In this document: positions 55,775 to 63,892 of the stretch, in pieces | How positions within the stretch are numbered: position 1 is the stretch's first letter | Layout: the number at the start of each line of letters is the position of its first letter | From: QHXM01 sp032160705 | GTDB taxonomy: Bacteria > Acidobacteriota > Blastocatellia > Pyrinomonadales > Pyrinomonadaceae | DNA: 64,000 bases | Direction: 5' to 3' | NCBI GenBank assembly: GCA_032160705.1 | Contig: JAVHVE010000022.1 | Span: 56,710 to 120,709 of the forward strand | The notes under the pieces: model-generated | The model's database searches: none | Seen by the model: the letters and a program-made list of their open reading frames with translations, nothing else | What the model was told of the DNA's origin: nothing | Position numbers and translations under genes: made by a program

Positions 55775-56143
55775 ATGGATTCCATCTCATTTCCCTTGCC
55801 GCATCTGAGCTACTTTGCGCAAGTGTTGCCAAAATCAGCTCCAGGAATACATCGGGAGTTGACTGGCAATGACGAGGATGACAGGAATCATCATATAAGA
55901 GTCTTGCTTAACCCGAATCCACTAAGGTTGCGCCTTTCGTGGCGGAATAGCTCAGCCGACCGTGGACAGTTCATCGGAGTCTTTGATCTGGATTTACAGA
56001 AACTCCTTGCTGCGAATTATATTCGTCTTGAACCGGGGACACAGGATAAAGCTCGGCTTCGCTTTTATCATGGCTCGGATGATGTGATTTACATTCAAGC
56101 GAACATGGAAGGTCCGGGATTACCCATTGGAACAGTAGATTAG
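55775..56143 (+). CDS. Hypothetical protein
   Basis: 122 residues. A strong GGAGG lies eleven bases before the ATG. MDSISFPLPHLSYFAQVLPK, then RVLLNPNPLRLRLSWRNSSA and DKARLRFYHGSDDVIYIQAN suggest a small mixed alpha/beta protein without signal or membrane segment. No family is recognised. Confidence 0.6.
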   Translation: MDSISFPLPHLSYFAQVLPKSAPGIHRELTGNDEDDRNHHIRVLLNPNPLRLRLSWRNSSADRGQFIGVFDLDLQKLLAANYIRLEPGTQDKARLRFYHGSDDVIYIQANMEGPGLPIGTVD

Positions 56144-56197
56144 ATAGCGTTGGACGCAGGCTAATCCCTGAGTCTCGACTCGCCACTTAAAGTAAAG

Positions 56198-57349
56198 ATG
56201 GAGACACAAGAGAACACAGTTCAGGTGTCACCGACAAAAGGGATTGATGTCGGGAAGATTGAGAAGGAACTGGCGGCGATGTGGAAGCCTGCATCGGGGG
56301 CTGAAGGCTCGAATGCCGAGTCGGGCGTGACAAGGGCGTGCGCTTTGAATCTGCTTGTTTATGCGACCGTCGGAGAAGATCGCGCGCAGATTGACGAGAT
56401 GCTTGATGAAGTGAGCGAGCAGCATCCGGGACGCACGCTCGTGCTGCTGGCTGATCGTCAGGCGAGCGAGCCGAAACTGGAGGCTCACGTCTCGACCCGC
56501 TGCCGGAGATTGGGCGGAAGCGGCAGGCAGGTCTGCGGCGAGCAGGTGACAATCGAAGCCAAGGGCGCGGCGGTCGAGACGGTGGCGTCTGCCATTGCGC
56601 CGCTGCTCGTGCCGGACGTTCCGGTCTTTCTCTGGTGGAAAGACATTCCGCATTACGAAGACAAACTCTTTAATCGAATGACCACGATGGCGGATCGCGT
56701 CGTGATTGATTCTTCATGTTTCGATCAGCCATACAAAGACCTCCAGCGCCTGCACCAAATCATCACAGAGCATCCGCAGTTTATGTCCGTGAGCGATCTC
56801 AACTGGGGACGGCTCACAGCATGGCGGACATTGATCGCCGGTTTCTGGGATGTCCCGGACTATCACTCGTACCTCGACCGGATTGAGCGCATCGTCGTCG
56901 AATACGATTCGCCAGACGTTGCGCCCGGTGAGGTTGCGCCGAAAGCTCTGCTCATTGTCGGCTGGCTCGCTTCCCGGCTTGGATGGAACGCTACGGAAGC
57001 GAGCGGGCGCGAAGAGCAGGGCGCAATCAATCTTCAGTTGCGGGCGGGCGAGCGCGAGGTCAACGTCGAGTTGCGCGCAACCACATCCTCCGGGCAGGCC
57101 GATGGGATGTTAGTTTCGCTCATGCTTTCCACAAAAGGCGCAGAATTTCACGTTGCGTTTAGTGATGACCGGAAGAAACTACAGACCGCCGCGAGGATTG
57201 ACGGCCAATCTGCTATTGGTCGCCTCTTGAGCTATGAACAAAAGAGCGAAGGACGACGCCTGAGTCGCGAGCTATCTTTGCTCAAACGCGACCTCGTCTA
57301 TGAACAGGCGCTGGCTTCCGTCTCTCAATTGATCGAAATGATGAAATAA
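56198..57349 (+). CDS. opcA: Glucose-6-phosphate dehydrogenase assembly protein OpcA
   Basis: 383 residues. DVGKIEKELAAMWKPASGAE and VTRACALNLLVYATVGEDRA at the N-terminus, GRQVCGEQVTIEAKGAAVET and LLVPDVPVFLWWKDIPHYED in the middle, and VIDSSCFDQPYKDLQRLHQI match OpcA. It promotes assembly and activity of Zwf in cyanobacteria and actinobacteria. Its place between zwf and pgl supports the call. Confidence 0.93.
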   Translation: METQENTVQVSPTKGIDVGKIEKELAAMWKPASGAEGSNAESGVTRACALNLLVYATVGEDRAQIDEMLDEVSEQHPGRTLVLLADRQASEPKLEAHVSTRCRRLGGSGRQVCGEQVTIEAKGAAVETVASAIAPLLVPDVPVFLWWKDIPHYEDKLFNRMTTMADRVVIDSSCFDQPYKDLQRLHQIITEHPQFMSVSDLNWGRLTAWRTLIAGFWDVPDYHSYLDRIERIVVEYDSPDVAPGEVAPKALLIVGWLASRLGWNATEASGREEQGAINLQLRAGEREVNVELRATTSSGQADGMLVSLMLSTKGAEFHVAFSDDRKKLQTAARIDGQSAIGRLLSYEQKSEGRRLSRELSLLKRDLVYEQALASVSQLIEMMK

Positions 57350-57407
57350 GACATTCAATGGGTTTGTCTGCTTCTCGATTGATAGTTCCTTGTCTTTCTA
57401 ACTACGC

Positions 57408-58166
57408 ATGGAAACTCCCGAAGAAATATCGAAGGTTCGGATTTTCGAGGACGCGGCGGGAGTCGCCGAGGCTGCTGCCAACCGTTTCATCGAACTGGCG
57501 CAGGAGGCTATCGCCGAGCGCGGGCGCTTCACGGTTGCGCTCGCCGGTGGCTCGACCCCGCAGCGCGCTTATCGTTTGCTGGCGAGTGAACATTACAGGC
57601 AGCGCCTCGACTGGTCTCAGGTTCACATCTTTTTCGGCGATGAGCGCAGCGTTCCGCCCGACGATGCGGAGAGCAATTATCGCATGGCGAACGAGGCGTT
57701 GCTCTCGCATGTGGACTTGCCCGCAGAGAACATTCACAGGATGAACGGCGTGGGCGATGTGGTCGCCAACGCGCGCCTTTATGAAGACGAGCTGCGTACC
57801 TTTTTTAACGATGCCGCGTGGCCTCGCTTCGATCTGGTGCTGCTCGGCATGGGAGACGATGGCCACACCGCTTCGCTTTTTCCCGGCACAGAAGTTCTGG
57901 CTGAACAAGAGGCCTGGGTCGCGGGCGTCTGGGTCGAGAAGTTGAGCGCATATCGCATCACGCTGACCGCGCTCGCCATCAATCACGCCGCGCACATTAT
58001 TTTTCTGGTCACAGGCGAAAACAAAGCCCAGCCGCTAAGAGAAATTCTCGAAGGTAAGCAGACCTCTGAGCAACTGCCCGCTCAGTTGATTAAACCACTC
58101 GACGGCTCGCTCGAATGGTTCGTAGACAGGGCTGCATCGGCACAGTTGAATGAAACAGGTCTGTAG
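57408..58166 (+). CDS. pgl: 6-phosphogluconolactonase
   Basis: 252 residues. FTVALAGGSTPQRAYRLLAS, VHIFFGDERSVPPDDAESNY and FDLVLLGMGDDGHTASLFPG are the family motifs. It hydrolyses 6-phosphogluconolactone, the product of Zwf. It follows opcA by 58 bp. Confidence 0.96.
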   Translation: METPEEISKVRIFEDAAGVAEAAANRFIELAQEAIAERGRFTVALAGGSTPQRAYRLLASEHYRQRLDWSQVHIFFGDERSVPPDDAESNYRMANEALLSHVDLPAENIHRMNGVGDVVANARLYEDELRTFFNDAAWPRFDLVLLGMGDDGHTASLFPGTEVLAEQEAWVAGVWVEKLSAYRITLTALAINHAAHIIFLVTGENKAQPLREILEGKQTSEQLPAQLIKPLDGSLEWFVDRAASAQLNETGL

Positions 58167-58184
58167 GGGCAGGGCGGTGGTTTT

Positions 58185-58805
58185 ATGGACAGCAAGCGTT
58201 TTTTCAATCAAGTGGCCGGAGAGTGGGATGAGATGCGCGCACATTTCTATTCGGAGAATGTGCGCGAGAAAGCTTTCGACATGGCGGGTGTTCAGCCCGG
58301 CCAACTCGCCGCCGATCTGGGCGCGGGGACGGGCTTTATGACGGAAGGATTGCTCCGCAGAGGCTTGAAAGTAATCGCGGTTGACCAATCGGAGCCGATG
58401 CTCCTGAAGATGAAGAGCAAGTTTGCTGGCTTCGATGAAATCAAGTGCCTGAAGGGAGAAGCTGAAAATCTGCCTTTGCCGGATGAAGCGGTCGAATATG
58501 TCTTCGCCAACATGTACCTGCATCACGTCGAAACGCCAGCCACCGCGATCAAAGAGATGGCGCGCATTCTCAAGCCCGAAGGTCGGCTCATGATTACTGA
58601 CGTTGACGAGCACGGTTTTGAATTTCTCAAGACCGAACACCATGATCGCTGGCAGGGTTTCAAGAGAGCTGACCTGATGGAATGGTTTATCGCCGCCGGT
58701 CTCGGCAATGTATTGGTAGAAGACATCCATGAAGAGTGCCGCGTCCAATCAGCCAACGGTGAACAGGCTTTGATGAGCATCTTCGCGGCTTCAGGCGAGA
58801 AATAA
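58185..58805 (+). CDS. Class I SAM-dependent methyltransferase
   Basis: 206 residues. LAADLGAGTGFMTEGLLRRG is the SAM-binding loop, KVIAVDQSEPMLLKMKSKFA the ribose-binding acidic end, and YVFANMYLHHVETPATAIKE with ILKPEGRLMITDVDEHGFEF the post-motifs. It starts 18 bp after pgl. The small-molecule substrate is unknown. Confidence 0.88.
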   Translation: MDSKRFFNQVAGEWDEMRAHFYSENVREKAFDMAGVQPGQLAADLGAGTGFMTEGLLRRGLKVIAVDQSEPMLLKMKSKFAGFDEIKCLKGEAENLPLPDEAVEYVFANMYLHHVETPATAIKEMARILKPEGRLMITDVDEHGFEFLKTEHHDRWQGFKRADLMEWFIAAGLGNVLVEDIHEECRVQSANGEQALMSIFAASGEK

Positions 58806-58836
58806 CAGGCGAGAAATAAATGTGGAGGGAAGATAG

Positions 58837-59325
58837 ATGACCGAGCAGGAGTTTCAGGACGTGGTCAGGTTTCTCGAAGAAACGCCTGAAAGCATCCGGC
58901 AGTTGACCATTGCTTTCGCCAGTCAGGAATTGAGATGGAAGCCTGCCCTGAACGAATTCTCTGCCCTTGAGCAAGTCTGTCACCTGCGCGATCTTGAGCG
59001 AGAAGGTTACGCGGCGCGCATCAGCAAACTGCTCACGGAAAATCAACCCTCGCTGCCGGACTTTGACGGCGGTCGTGTGGCAAGGGAACGGGATTACAAT
59101 ACACAGGATTTCGAGTCGGCATGCCAAGCCTTTGCGCTGGCGCGTGCGGAGAATGTTCGGTTGATAAAATCTCTCTTGCCTGAGCAGTTGAATCGGAGCG
59201 GCGTGTTGGAGGGTATCGGCGCGATTACGTTAGAAAAACTGTTGCTGCTGATGCGCGGGCATGACCAATCGCACCGCAAGGAATTAAGTGAACTGCAAGA
59301 ACGAATGCCCGGCGAGAGAAAATAG
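58837..59325 (+). CDS. DinB-family four-helix protein
   Basis: 162 residues. LRWKPALNEFSALEQVCHLR (first metal His) and LLLMRGHDQSHRKELSELQE (second and third His) give the DinB/YfiT three-His metal site on a four-helix bundle. GGAGG lies upstream of the ATG. Members act as metal-dependent thiol transferases or esterases, or in stress responses; the substrate is unknown. Confidence 0.85.
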   Translation: MTEQEFQDVVRFLEETPESIRQLTIAFASQELRWKPALNEFSALEQVCHLRDLEREGYAARISKLLTENQPSLPDFDGGRVARERDYNTQDFESACQAFALARAENVRLIKSLLPEQLNRSGVLEGIGAITLEKLLLLMRGHDQSHRKELSELQERMPGERK

Positions 59326-59411
59326 CTGAACTGACACACGGCGTTAGTAACCTGTCTTGCTTTTCTAATAACTGCCTCAAGCCGCCGTCTCTGTGATAGT
59401 CTTGCAGTGTG

Positions 59412-61097
59412 ATGGCGGCTGCCGGAAAGACAATGGAGCAGGGCGGTGCGCTCGGCCACAGACTCTGGTGGCTGATTATCGGGCGCGTCGCCGCCGCCGT
59501 GATTCTCTTTGTCCTCTCCACGACGCTCTTTTCCCGCGAGCAGTCGGGTGATTCGGGGCGCAGTACCCTCCTCATCTTCCTTGTCGTCGTCGCGCTCTCC
59601 GTCATCTACGCCGTCGCGCTGCGCCTCAACCGGCGTTGGAGAGTCCAGGCCAGCATCCAGTTGTTCATAGACGTGCTGATTGTTACCTGGCTGGTCTGGG
59701 CGACGGGCGACGTGAGTTCACCTTTTGCCGCGCTGTATATCGTCATCATTTCGGTGGCCAGCATCTTTCTGGGGGCGCGCGCGGCGCTCGTCGCTTCGGT
59801 TGGTTGCGCGGCGATCTTTACAGGTCTCTCGACAGCCATCGTGGCGGATGTCATTCCCGCGCATACGTCACACGTGACCGACACCTCCACCTTGAAAGTA
59901 ATTCAATCGGTCGGTCTCAACGACATAGCGTTTCTGTTCGTTGGTCTGCTGGCGGCGCGGCTCGCCAAGCGCCAGTCGCACTATGATGTGCGCTTGACTG
60001 AAACGACGCAGACGCTTGCCAATCTGCGCGCGTTGCACGAACGCATAGTCGAGTCCATCCGCTCAGGAGTCGTCACGACCGATCTTCAAGGACGCATCTA
60101 CATTTTCAATGCCGCCGCCGAAGAAATCACAGGCTACCAGGCCGAGGATGTGCGCGGGCAGGGAGTTTCCATTTTCTTCGGCGAGATTGAAGAGCATGTC
60201 AGGCAATCAATGAGCGCGGCGGAGGCGGGCGAGACCAGCCCGCGCTTTGAAGCCGACTGCCTGACCGCCGACGGTCTGCGGCTGCGATTGGGCTTCAGCA
60301 TCTTCCCCCTCTTTGCCGAATCCGGCGAGACGACCGGATTGGTCATCACCTTTCAGGATTTGACGCAGGTGCGTGCGCTCGAAGAAACTTCGCGCCGCCA
60401 GGATCGTCTCGCTGCCGTGGGGAGGGTCGCCGCCTCCATCGCGCACGAAATCAGAAATCCGCTGGCCGCCATGCGCGGCTCGATTCAGGTGTTGCGCTCC
60501 GAAATGGACGGCAACTCTTCGCAGGCGGAGCTAATGGAAATCATCCTGCGCGAATCCGACCGACTGAACCGCATCATCACGGATTATCTGACTTATGCGC
60601 GCCCGCGCTCGCACGCGCACCTGAGCGTTGACGTGCGCGAGCTGTTGCAGGAAACCTTTACGCTCCTGCGCCACAGCCCCGAATTACAGCCCGCTCACGG
60701 CCTGGAAGAAGAGTACGCGGAAGAAGCGGCGATGGTGAACGCAGACGCCTCGCAGCTCAAGCAGGTCTTCTGGAACATTACGCGCAACGCACTGCAAGCG
60801 ATGCCTCAGGGCGGGACTTTGCGCGCGGAGCTTCGGCACGTTGCGGGGAATCGTGTGCGGATCACATTTACAGATACCGGACAGGGAATGTCGCCCGAAC
60901 AGGTCGAGCAGCTGTTCGAGCCGTTCTCTTCCAGAACCGGCGGGACAGGGCTCGGCCTTTCGATTGTCTATCAAATCATCCGCGACCACGGTGGTACAAT
61001 CAACGTCCGCAGCCGCGAGGGACAGGGAACAACGATTGCGATTGAGTTGCCAGGAGACAGGAGACAGGAGACAGAAGACAGGAGACAGAATGGATAG
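59412..61097 (+). CDS. PilS/NtrB-type sensor histidine kinase
   Basis: About 561 residues. The N-terminal about 185 residues hold six hydrophobic segments (WWLIIGRVAAAVILFVLSTT, AALYIVIISVASIFLGARAA and others), the PilS layout. A PAS domain (about 205-320, IVESIRSGVVTTDLQGRIYI) precedes HisKA (SIAHEIRNPLAAMRGSIQVL, H345) and HATPase (WNITRNALQAM, DTGQGMS, GGTGLGLSIVYQIIRDHGG). The ATG at 59412 is used; another at 59433 has GGAAAG upstream. The last about 13 residues (GDRRQETEDRRQNG) are translated from an intergenic heptamer array, and the stop overlaps the next gene. It probably pairs with the sigma-54 regulator at 61483. Confidence 0.9.
   Translation: MAAAGKTMEQGGALGHRLWWLIIGRVAAAVILFVLSTTLFSREQSGDSGRSTLLIFLVVVALSVIYAVALRLNRRWRVQASIQLFIDVLIVTWLVWATGDVSSPFAALYIVIISVASIFLGARAALVASVGCAAIFTGLSTAIVADVIPAHTSHVTDTSTLKVIQSVGLNDIAFLFVGLLAARLAKRQSHYDVRLTETTQTLANLRALHERIVESIRSGVVTTDLQGRIYIFNAAAEEITGYQAEDVRGQGVSIFFGEIEEHVRQSMSAAEAGETSPRFEADCLTADGLRLRLGFSIFPLFAESGETTGLVITFQDLTQVRALEETSRRQDRLAAVGRVAASIAHEIRNPLAAMRGSIQVLRSEMDGNSSQAELMEIILRESDRLNRIITDYLTYARPRSHAHLSVDVRELLQETFTLLRHSPELQPAHGLEEEYAEEAAMVNADASQLKQVFWNITRNALQAMPQGGTLRAELRHVAGNRVRITFTDTGQGMSPEQVEQLFEPFSSRTGGTGLGLSIVYQIIRDHGGTINVRSREGQGTTIAIELPGDRRQETEDRRQNG
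61051..61090. repeat. Heptamer array (CAGGAGA/CAGAAGA), left arm
   Basis: Five tandem degenerate heptamers inside the 3' end of the kinase gene and running into the start of the four-helix gene. The opposite-orientation arm is at 61445-61478. Confidence 0.85.
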
Positions 61098-61458
61098 GAC
61101 GGTTGCGAAGAACTTCCAAGACTTGCTCGTCTGGCAGAAAGCGCATCAGTTTGTCTTGTCCGTTTACCATTACAGTGATTATTTTCCCCAAAAAGAAATC
61201 TACGGGCTGACATCGCAGTTCAGACGGGCAGCGATTTCCATCCCGGCCAACATCGCGGAAGGATTCAAGAAAAAGGGTAAGATTGATAAAGCTCGCTTTA
61301 TGAATATTGCGCAAGGCTCTCTCGAAGAGTGCCGTTATTATTTGATTTTAGCGAAAGACCTTGGTTATGGTGATAACCCGGAGTTGATGCCACTGCTCGA
61401 AGAGGTCGGCAAGATGCTGGGGAAATACATAGCAGTTCTTCTAACTCCTGACTCCTGA
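61090..61458 (+). CDS. Four-helix bundle protein (S23 / 23S rRNA intervening-sequence type)
   Basis: 122 residues from ATG 61090; it overlaps the kinase stop (61095-61097) by eight bases. NFQDLLVWQKAHQFVLSVYH, LTSQFRRAAISIPANIAEGF and ARFMNIAQGSLEECRYYLIL are the family motifs. Such proteins are found within 23S rRNA intervening sequences, as accessory proteins of retroelements, and as scattered stand-alone genes of unknown role. Here it separates a kinase from its regulator and is bracketed by inverted heptamer arrays, which suggests insertion of the gene with its repeats. Confidence 0.92.
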   Translation: MDRTVAKNFQDLLVWQKAHQFVLSVYHYSDYFPQKEIYGLTSQFRRAAISIPANIAEGFKKKGKIDKARFMNIAQGSLEECRYYLILAKDLGYGDNPELMPLLEEVGKMLGKYIAVLLTPDS

Positions 61459-61478
61459 CTTCTGTCTTCTGACTTCTG
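61445..61478. repeat. Heptamer array (CAGGAGA/CAGAAGA), right arm
   Basis: CTCCTGACTCCTGACTTCTG-type units, the reverse-complement family of 61051-61090. It overlaps the end of the four-helix gene and ends four bases before the regulator start. Confidence 0.85.
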
Positions 61479-61482
61479 CATT

Positions 61483-62916
61483 ATGTCAAAACTACTGATT
61501 GTTGATGATGAACAGGGGATGCGACAGCTCCTCTCAATCGTGTTCGGGCGCGAGGGGCACGAGGTGCGCGTGGCTGAGAACGGGCGGCGCGCTCTGGAGC
61601 TGCTGCGCGCGGAAGCGGCTGACCTCATCGTCTCCGACGTGAAAATGCCGGACATGGGAGGCATCGAGCTGCTGCGCGCGGCGCGCGAGTTGTTGCCGGA
61701 AGTCGCGGTCGTGATGATGACTGCGTTTGCGACCGTTGACACGGCGCGCGAAGCGTTCAAGCTCGGCGCAGACGATTTCATCACCAAGCCTTTCGACATC
61801 GACGAGCTGAAGCTGATCGTCGCCAAAGCTCTCGAACGCCTGACGCTCAAGAAAGAGGTCGAGACGCTCAAGATTGAAAAGGAAGCTCTCATCAAAGAGC
61901 AGCGCGAGCGTGGGCGGCTCGGCAACATCATCGGCCATTCTGAAAAGATGCAGGCCGTCTACCAGATGATCGAAACTGTCGCCGAAGTGCAGTCAACCGT
62001 GCTCGTCACGGGCGAGAGCGGCACGGGCAAGGAACTCGTGGCGCGCGCCATTCATGATCTCAGCCCGCGCGCCGAACGCCCCTTTGTCTCGATCAACTGC
62101 GGCGCGTTCACTGAAACGCTGCTCGAATCTGAACTCTTCGGCTACGTCAAGGGAGCGTTCACGGGCGCGAACACCAACCGCAAAGGTCTCTTCGAGGTGT
62201 CGAATCGCGGGACGATCTTCTTAGATGAGATCGGCGAGATGTCATCCGCCATGCAGGTCAAGCTCCTGCGTGTCTTGCAAGAGAGAAAGGTGCGTCCCGT
62301 CGGCGCGCATGAAGAACTCGATATTGACACGCGCGTCATCGCCGCCACGAATCGTGATCTCTCAATGATGGTCAAAGACGGCCAGTTCCGCGAAGACCTC
62401 TTCTACCGCGTCTCGGTAATTCCGATAGAGCTTCCACCTTTGCGCGAAAGGACGGAAGACATCGTGGAATTAACCGAGCACTTCATCAAGAAATTCTGCG
62501 CGCAGACGGGTCGTCAAGTCGCGATCAGCGATAAGGCTATGCAACTGCTCGAAGCTTACCTGTGGCCTGGCAATGTCCGTGAGCTTGAGCACACCATTGA
62601 GCGCGCCGTTGCGCTCGAACGCACAGACACGATTCAGCCCGAACGTTTGCCCGAACAGATTACCAACTACAATCCGGCGCGCGTCGCTTCCGCTTTTGCA
62701 CTCCCCGACGAAGGCATCAACGTCGTCGCCTATCTCGAACAACTCGAAAAAACTTACGTCCTCGAAGCCCTGCGCCGGACAAACGGCAACCAGACGCGCG
62801 CCGCCGAACTTCTGCATCTCTCAGTTCGTAGCTTGCGACACCTGCTGGACAAGCACAACATTCGTAACCTGACGGCGCAACTGCGAGACTCTGCAACACG
62901 CAGCGCGGCAGAGTAA
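61483..62916 (+). CDS. PilR-type sigma-54-dependent response regulator
   Basis: 477 residues. Receiver domain 1-120 with phosphoacceptor D52 (LIVSDVKMPDM) and K in ITKPFD. The AAA+ domain (about 150-385) has GESGTGKELVARAIH (Walker A), ESELFGYVKGAFTGA (sigma-54 contact loop), GTIFLDEIGEM (Walker B) and RVIAATNRDL. The C-terminal Fis-type helix-turn-helix is EALRRTNGNQTRAAELLHLS. It should activate sigma-54 promoters; one such site lies just downstream before the pilin gene. Confidence 0.93.
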   Translation: MSKLLIVDDEQGMRQLLSIVFGREGHEVRVAENGRRALELLRAEAADLIVSDVKMPDMGGIELLRAARELLPEVAVVMMTAFATVDTAREAFKLGADDFITKPFDIDELKLIVAKALERLTLKKEVETLKIEKEALIKEQRERGRLGNIIGHSEKMQAVYQMIETVAEVQSTVLVTGESGTGKELVARAIHDLSPRAERPFVSINCGAFTETLLESELFGYVKGAFTGANTNRKGLFEVSNRGTIFLDEIGEMSSAMQVKLLRVLQERKVRPVGAHEELDIDTRVIAATNRDLSMMVKDGQFREDLFYRVSVIPIELPPLRERTEDIVELTEHFIKKFCAQTGRQVAISDKAMQLLEAYLWPGNVRELEHTIERAVALERTDTIQPERLPEQITNYNPARVASAFALPDEGINVVAYLEQLEKTYVLEALRRTNGNQTRAAELLHLSVRSLRHLLDKHNIRNLTAQLRDSATRSAAE

Positions 62917-62920
62917 GAGA

Positions 62921-63024
62921 AGGAAAAAGGAAAAAGTTAAAAGGTAAAAGGGGAGGCGCAGAAACACATTTTATTAAAAGTGGTTTCAGCCGCACTTTTA
63001 CCTTTTAACTTTTTCCTTTTTCCT
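62921..63024. repeat. Perfect 30-bp inverted repeat (AGGAAAA/GTTAAAAGGT)
   Basis: 62921-62950 is the exact reverse complement of 62995-63024, with a 44-bp spacer. It lies between the regulator stop and the sigma-54-like site, so it could terminate pilR-like transcription or insulate the pilin promoter. Confidence 0.9.
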
Positions 63025-63031
63025 TTCCTCG

Positions 63032-63047
63032 CGGCACAATCATTGCC
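63032..63047 (+). promoter_or_regulatory. Sigma-54 promoter-like site upstream of pilin
   Basis: CGGCACAATCATTGCC matches the -24/-12 pattern GGCAC-N5-TTGC, with the required GG (63033-63034) and GC (63045-63046) separated by exactly ten bases. Transcription would begin near 63058, 59 bp before the pilin ATG. A near-perfect ribosome binding site and an ATG (AAGGAGGTGAGAAATG, 63049-63064) begin a ten-codon frame ending at 63094. Confidence 0.7.
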
Positions 63048-63116
63048 TAAGGAGGTGAGAAATGCCCGCGCCGCACGGGTATCAAATCCCCTGAAAGAGT
63101 TAAGTCATCCTTCCAC

Positions 63117-63554
63117 ATGAGACATATTCCCACATCGCAAAGAGGTTTTTCGTTAATTGAATTGCTGATCGTTGTTGCCATCATCGGGATCATCGCCGCC
63201 ATTGCAGTCCCTTATCTCGAAAAAGCCAGACAAGCCACCAAGTCCGCCTCAGCAGTCAATTCAATGCGTACCATCAACTCCGCTCAGGCTTCCTATCGTT
63301 CGGCGACAGGCCGCTACGGAAGTCTCACAGAGCTTGGAAACGCCAATTATATTGCCGATCCCAGCCTGAGCGGTGGCTCGAAGAGCGGCTACTCGTTCAA
63401 CATGACGACCGCAACAGACCTCAACTACGAAGCTGTCGCCGATCCGCTTGTTGACCCGTTGAACGCCTTCCAGCATTACTACATTGATGCCTCAGCCGTC
63501 ATCCGAAGCGAAGTCGGTACGCCCGCTACTGCGACAAGCAATCCCATTCAATAG
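63117..63554 (+). CDS. Type IV pilin (PilA-like)
   Basis: 145 residues. A prepilin peptidase site, QRG/FSLIELLI, with the fifth-position Glu, is followed by the hydrophobic assembly helix (VVAIIGIIAAIAVPYLEKAR) and a soluble domain with AVNSMRTINSAQASYRSATG and an acidic, Ser/Thr-rich end. It has no cysteine pair for a D-loop. Expression is likely sigma-54 dependent through the adjacent PilS/PilR-like pair. Confidence 0.93.
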   Translation: MRHIPTSQRGFSLIELLIVVAIIGIIAAIAVPYLEKARQATKSASAVNSMRTINSAQASYRSATGRYGSLTELGNANYIADPSLSGGSKSGYSFNMTTATDLNYEAVADPLVDPLNAFQHYYIDASAVIRSEVGTPATATSNPIQ

Positions 63555-63892
63555 CGACCCTCCAAGACACTCCTTCAAGCCATCTTTTGTTCCATCCACA
63601 ATCTGCTTGATTTACCGAAAAGCGTCACTCGGAGACTGCCGTTATTTGTCAGCTCGCAGAGCTAGTTCCCTGTCTCGCCCGGTCGCAGAAAAGATTCTTC
63701 GTGTAAAAGCATGAGGTTTCGCTCGATTTCTACGATTCCCGCCGCGCGAAGGCTTACGGCACGCTGCTTGATAAGGAGAGGCTGACACATCGCGCGCCCC
63801 GCGCGGCACAAATGCCTGAGATAGAGCCGATGGCGCGAGAGTAAAACATCCCATTCAACCCAATTTTCTCTCCAAGGAGCACTAAGAACGAA
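63555..63892 (+). other. Intergenic region between two pilin genes
   Basis: 338 bp. CGGCACGCTGCTTGAT (63757-63772) looks like a degenerate sigma-54 site (GG at 63758-63759, GA where GC is expected), and AAGGAG follows, an arrangement like that before the first pilin. A frame without start codon ending at 63842-63844 (for example VSLDFYDSRRAKAYGTLLDK) reads like a protein fragment, but I cannot identify it. Confidence 0.4.

Noticed and set aside
60841..61089. N-terminal extension of the four-helix protein to 205 residues
   Set aside because: It overlaps the kinase gene in another frame; the family start matches the ATG at 61090.
63711..63844. Protein-like frame before the second pilin (VSLDFYDSRRAKAYGTLLDK)
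   Set aside because: It has no start codon and a stop shortly upstream; at most a remnant, not listed as a gene.
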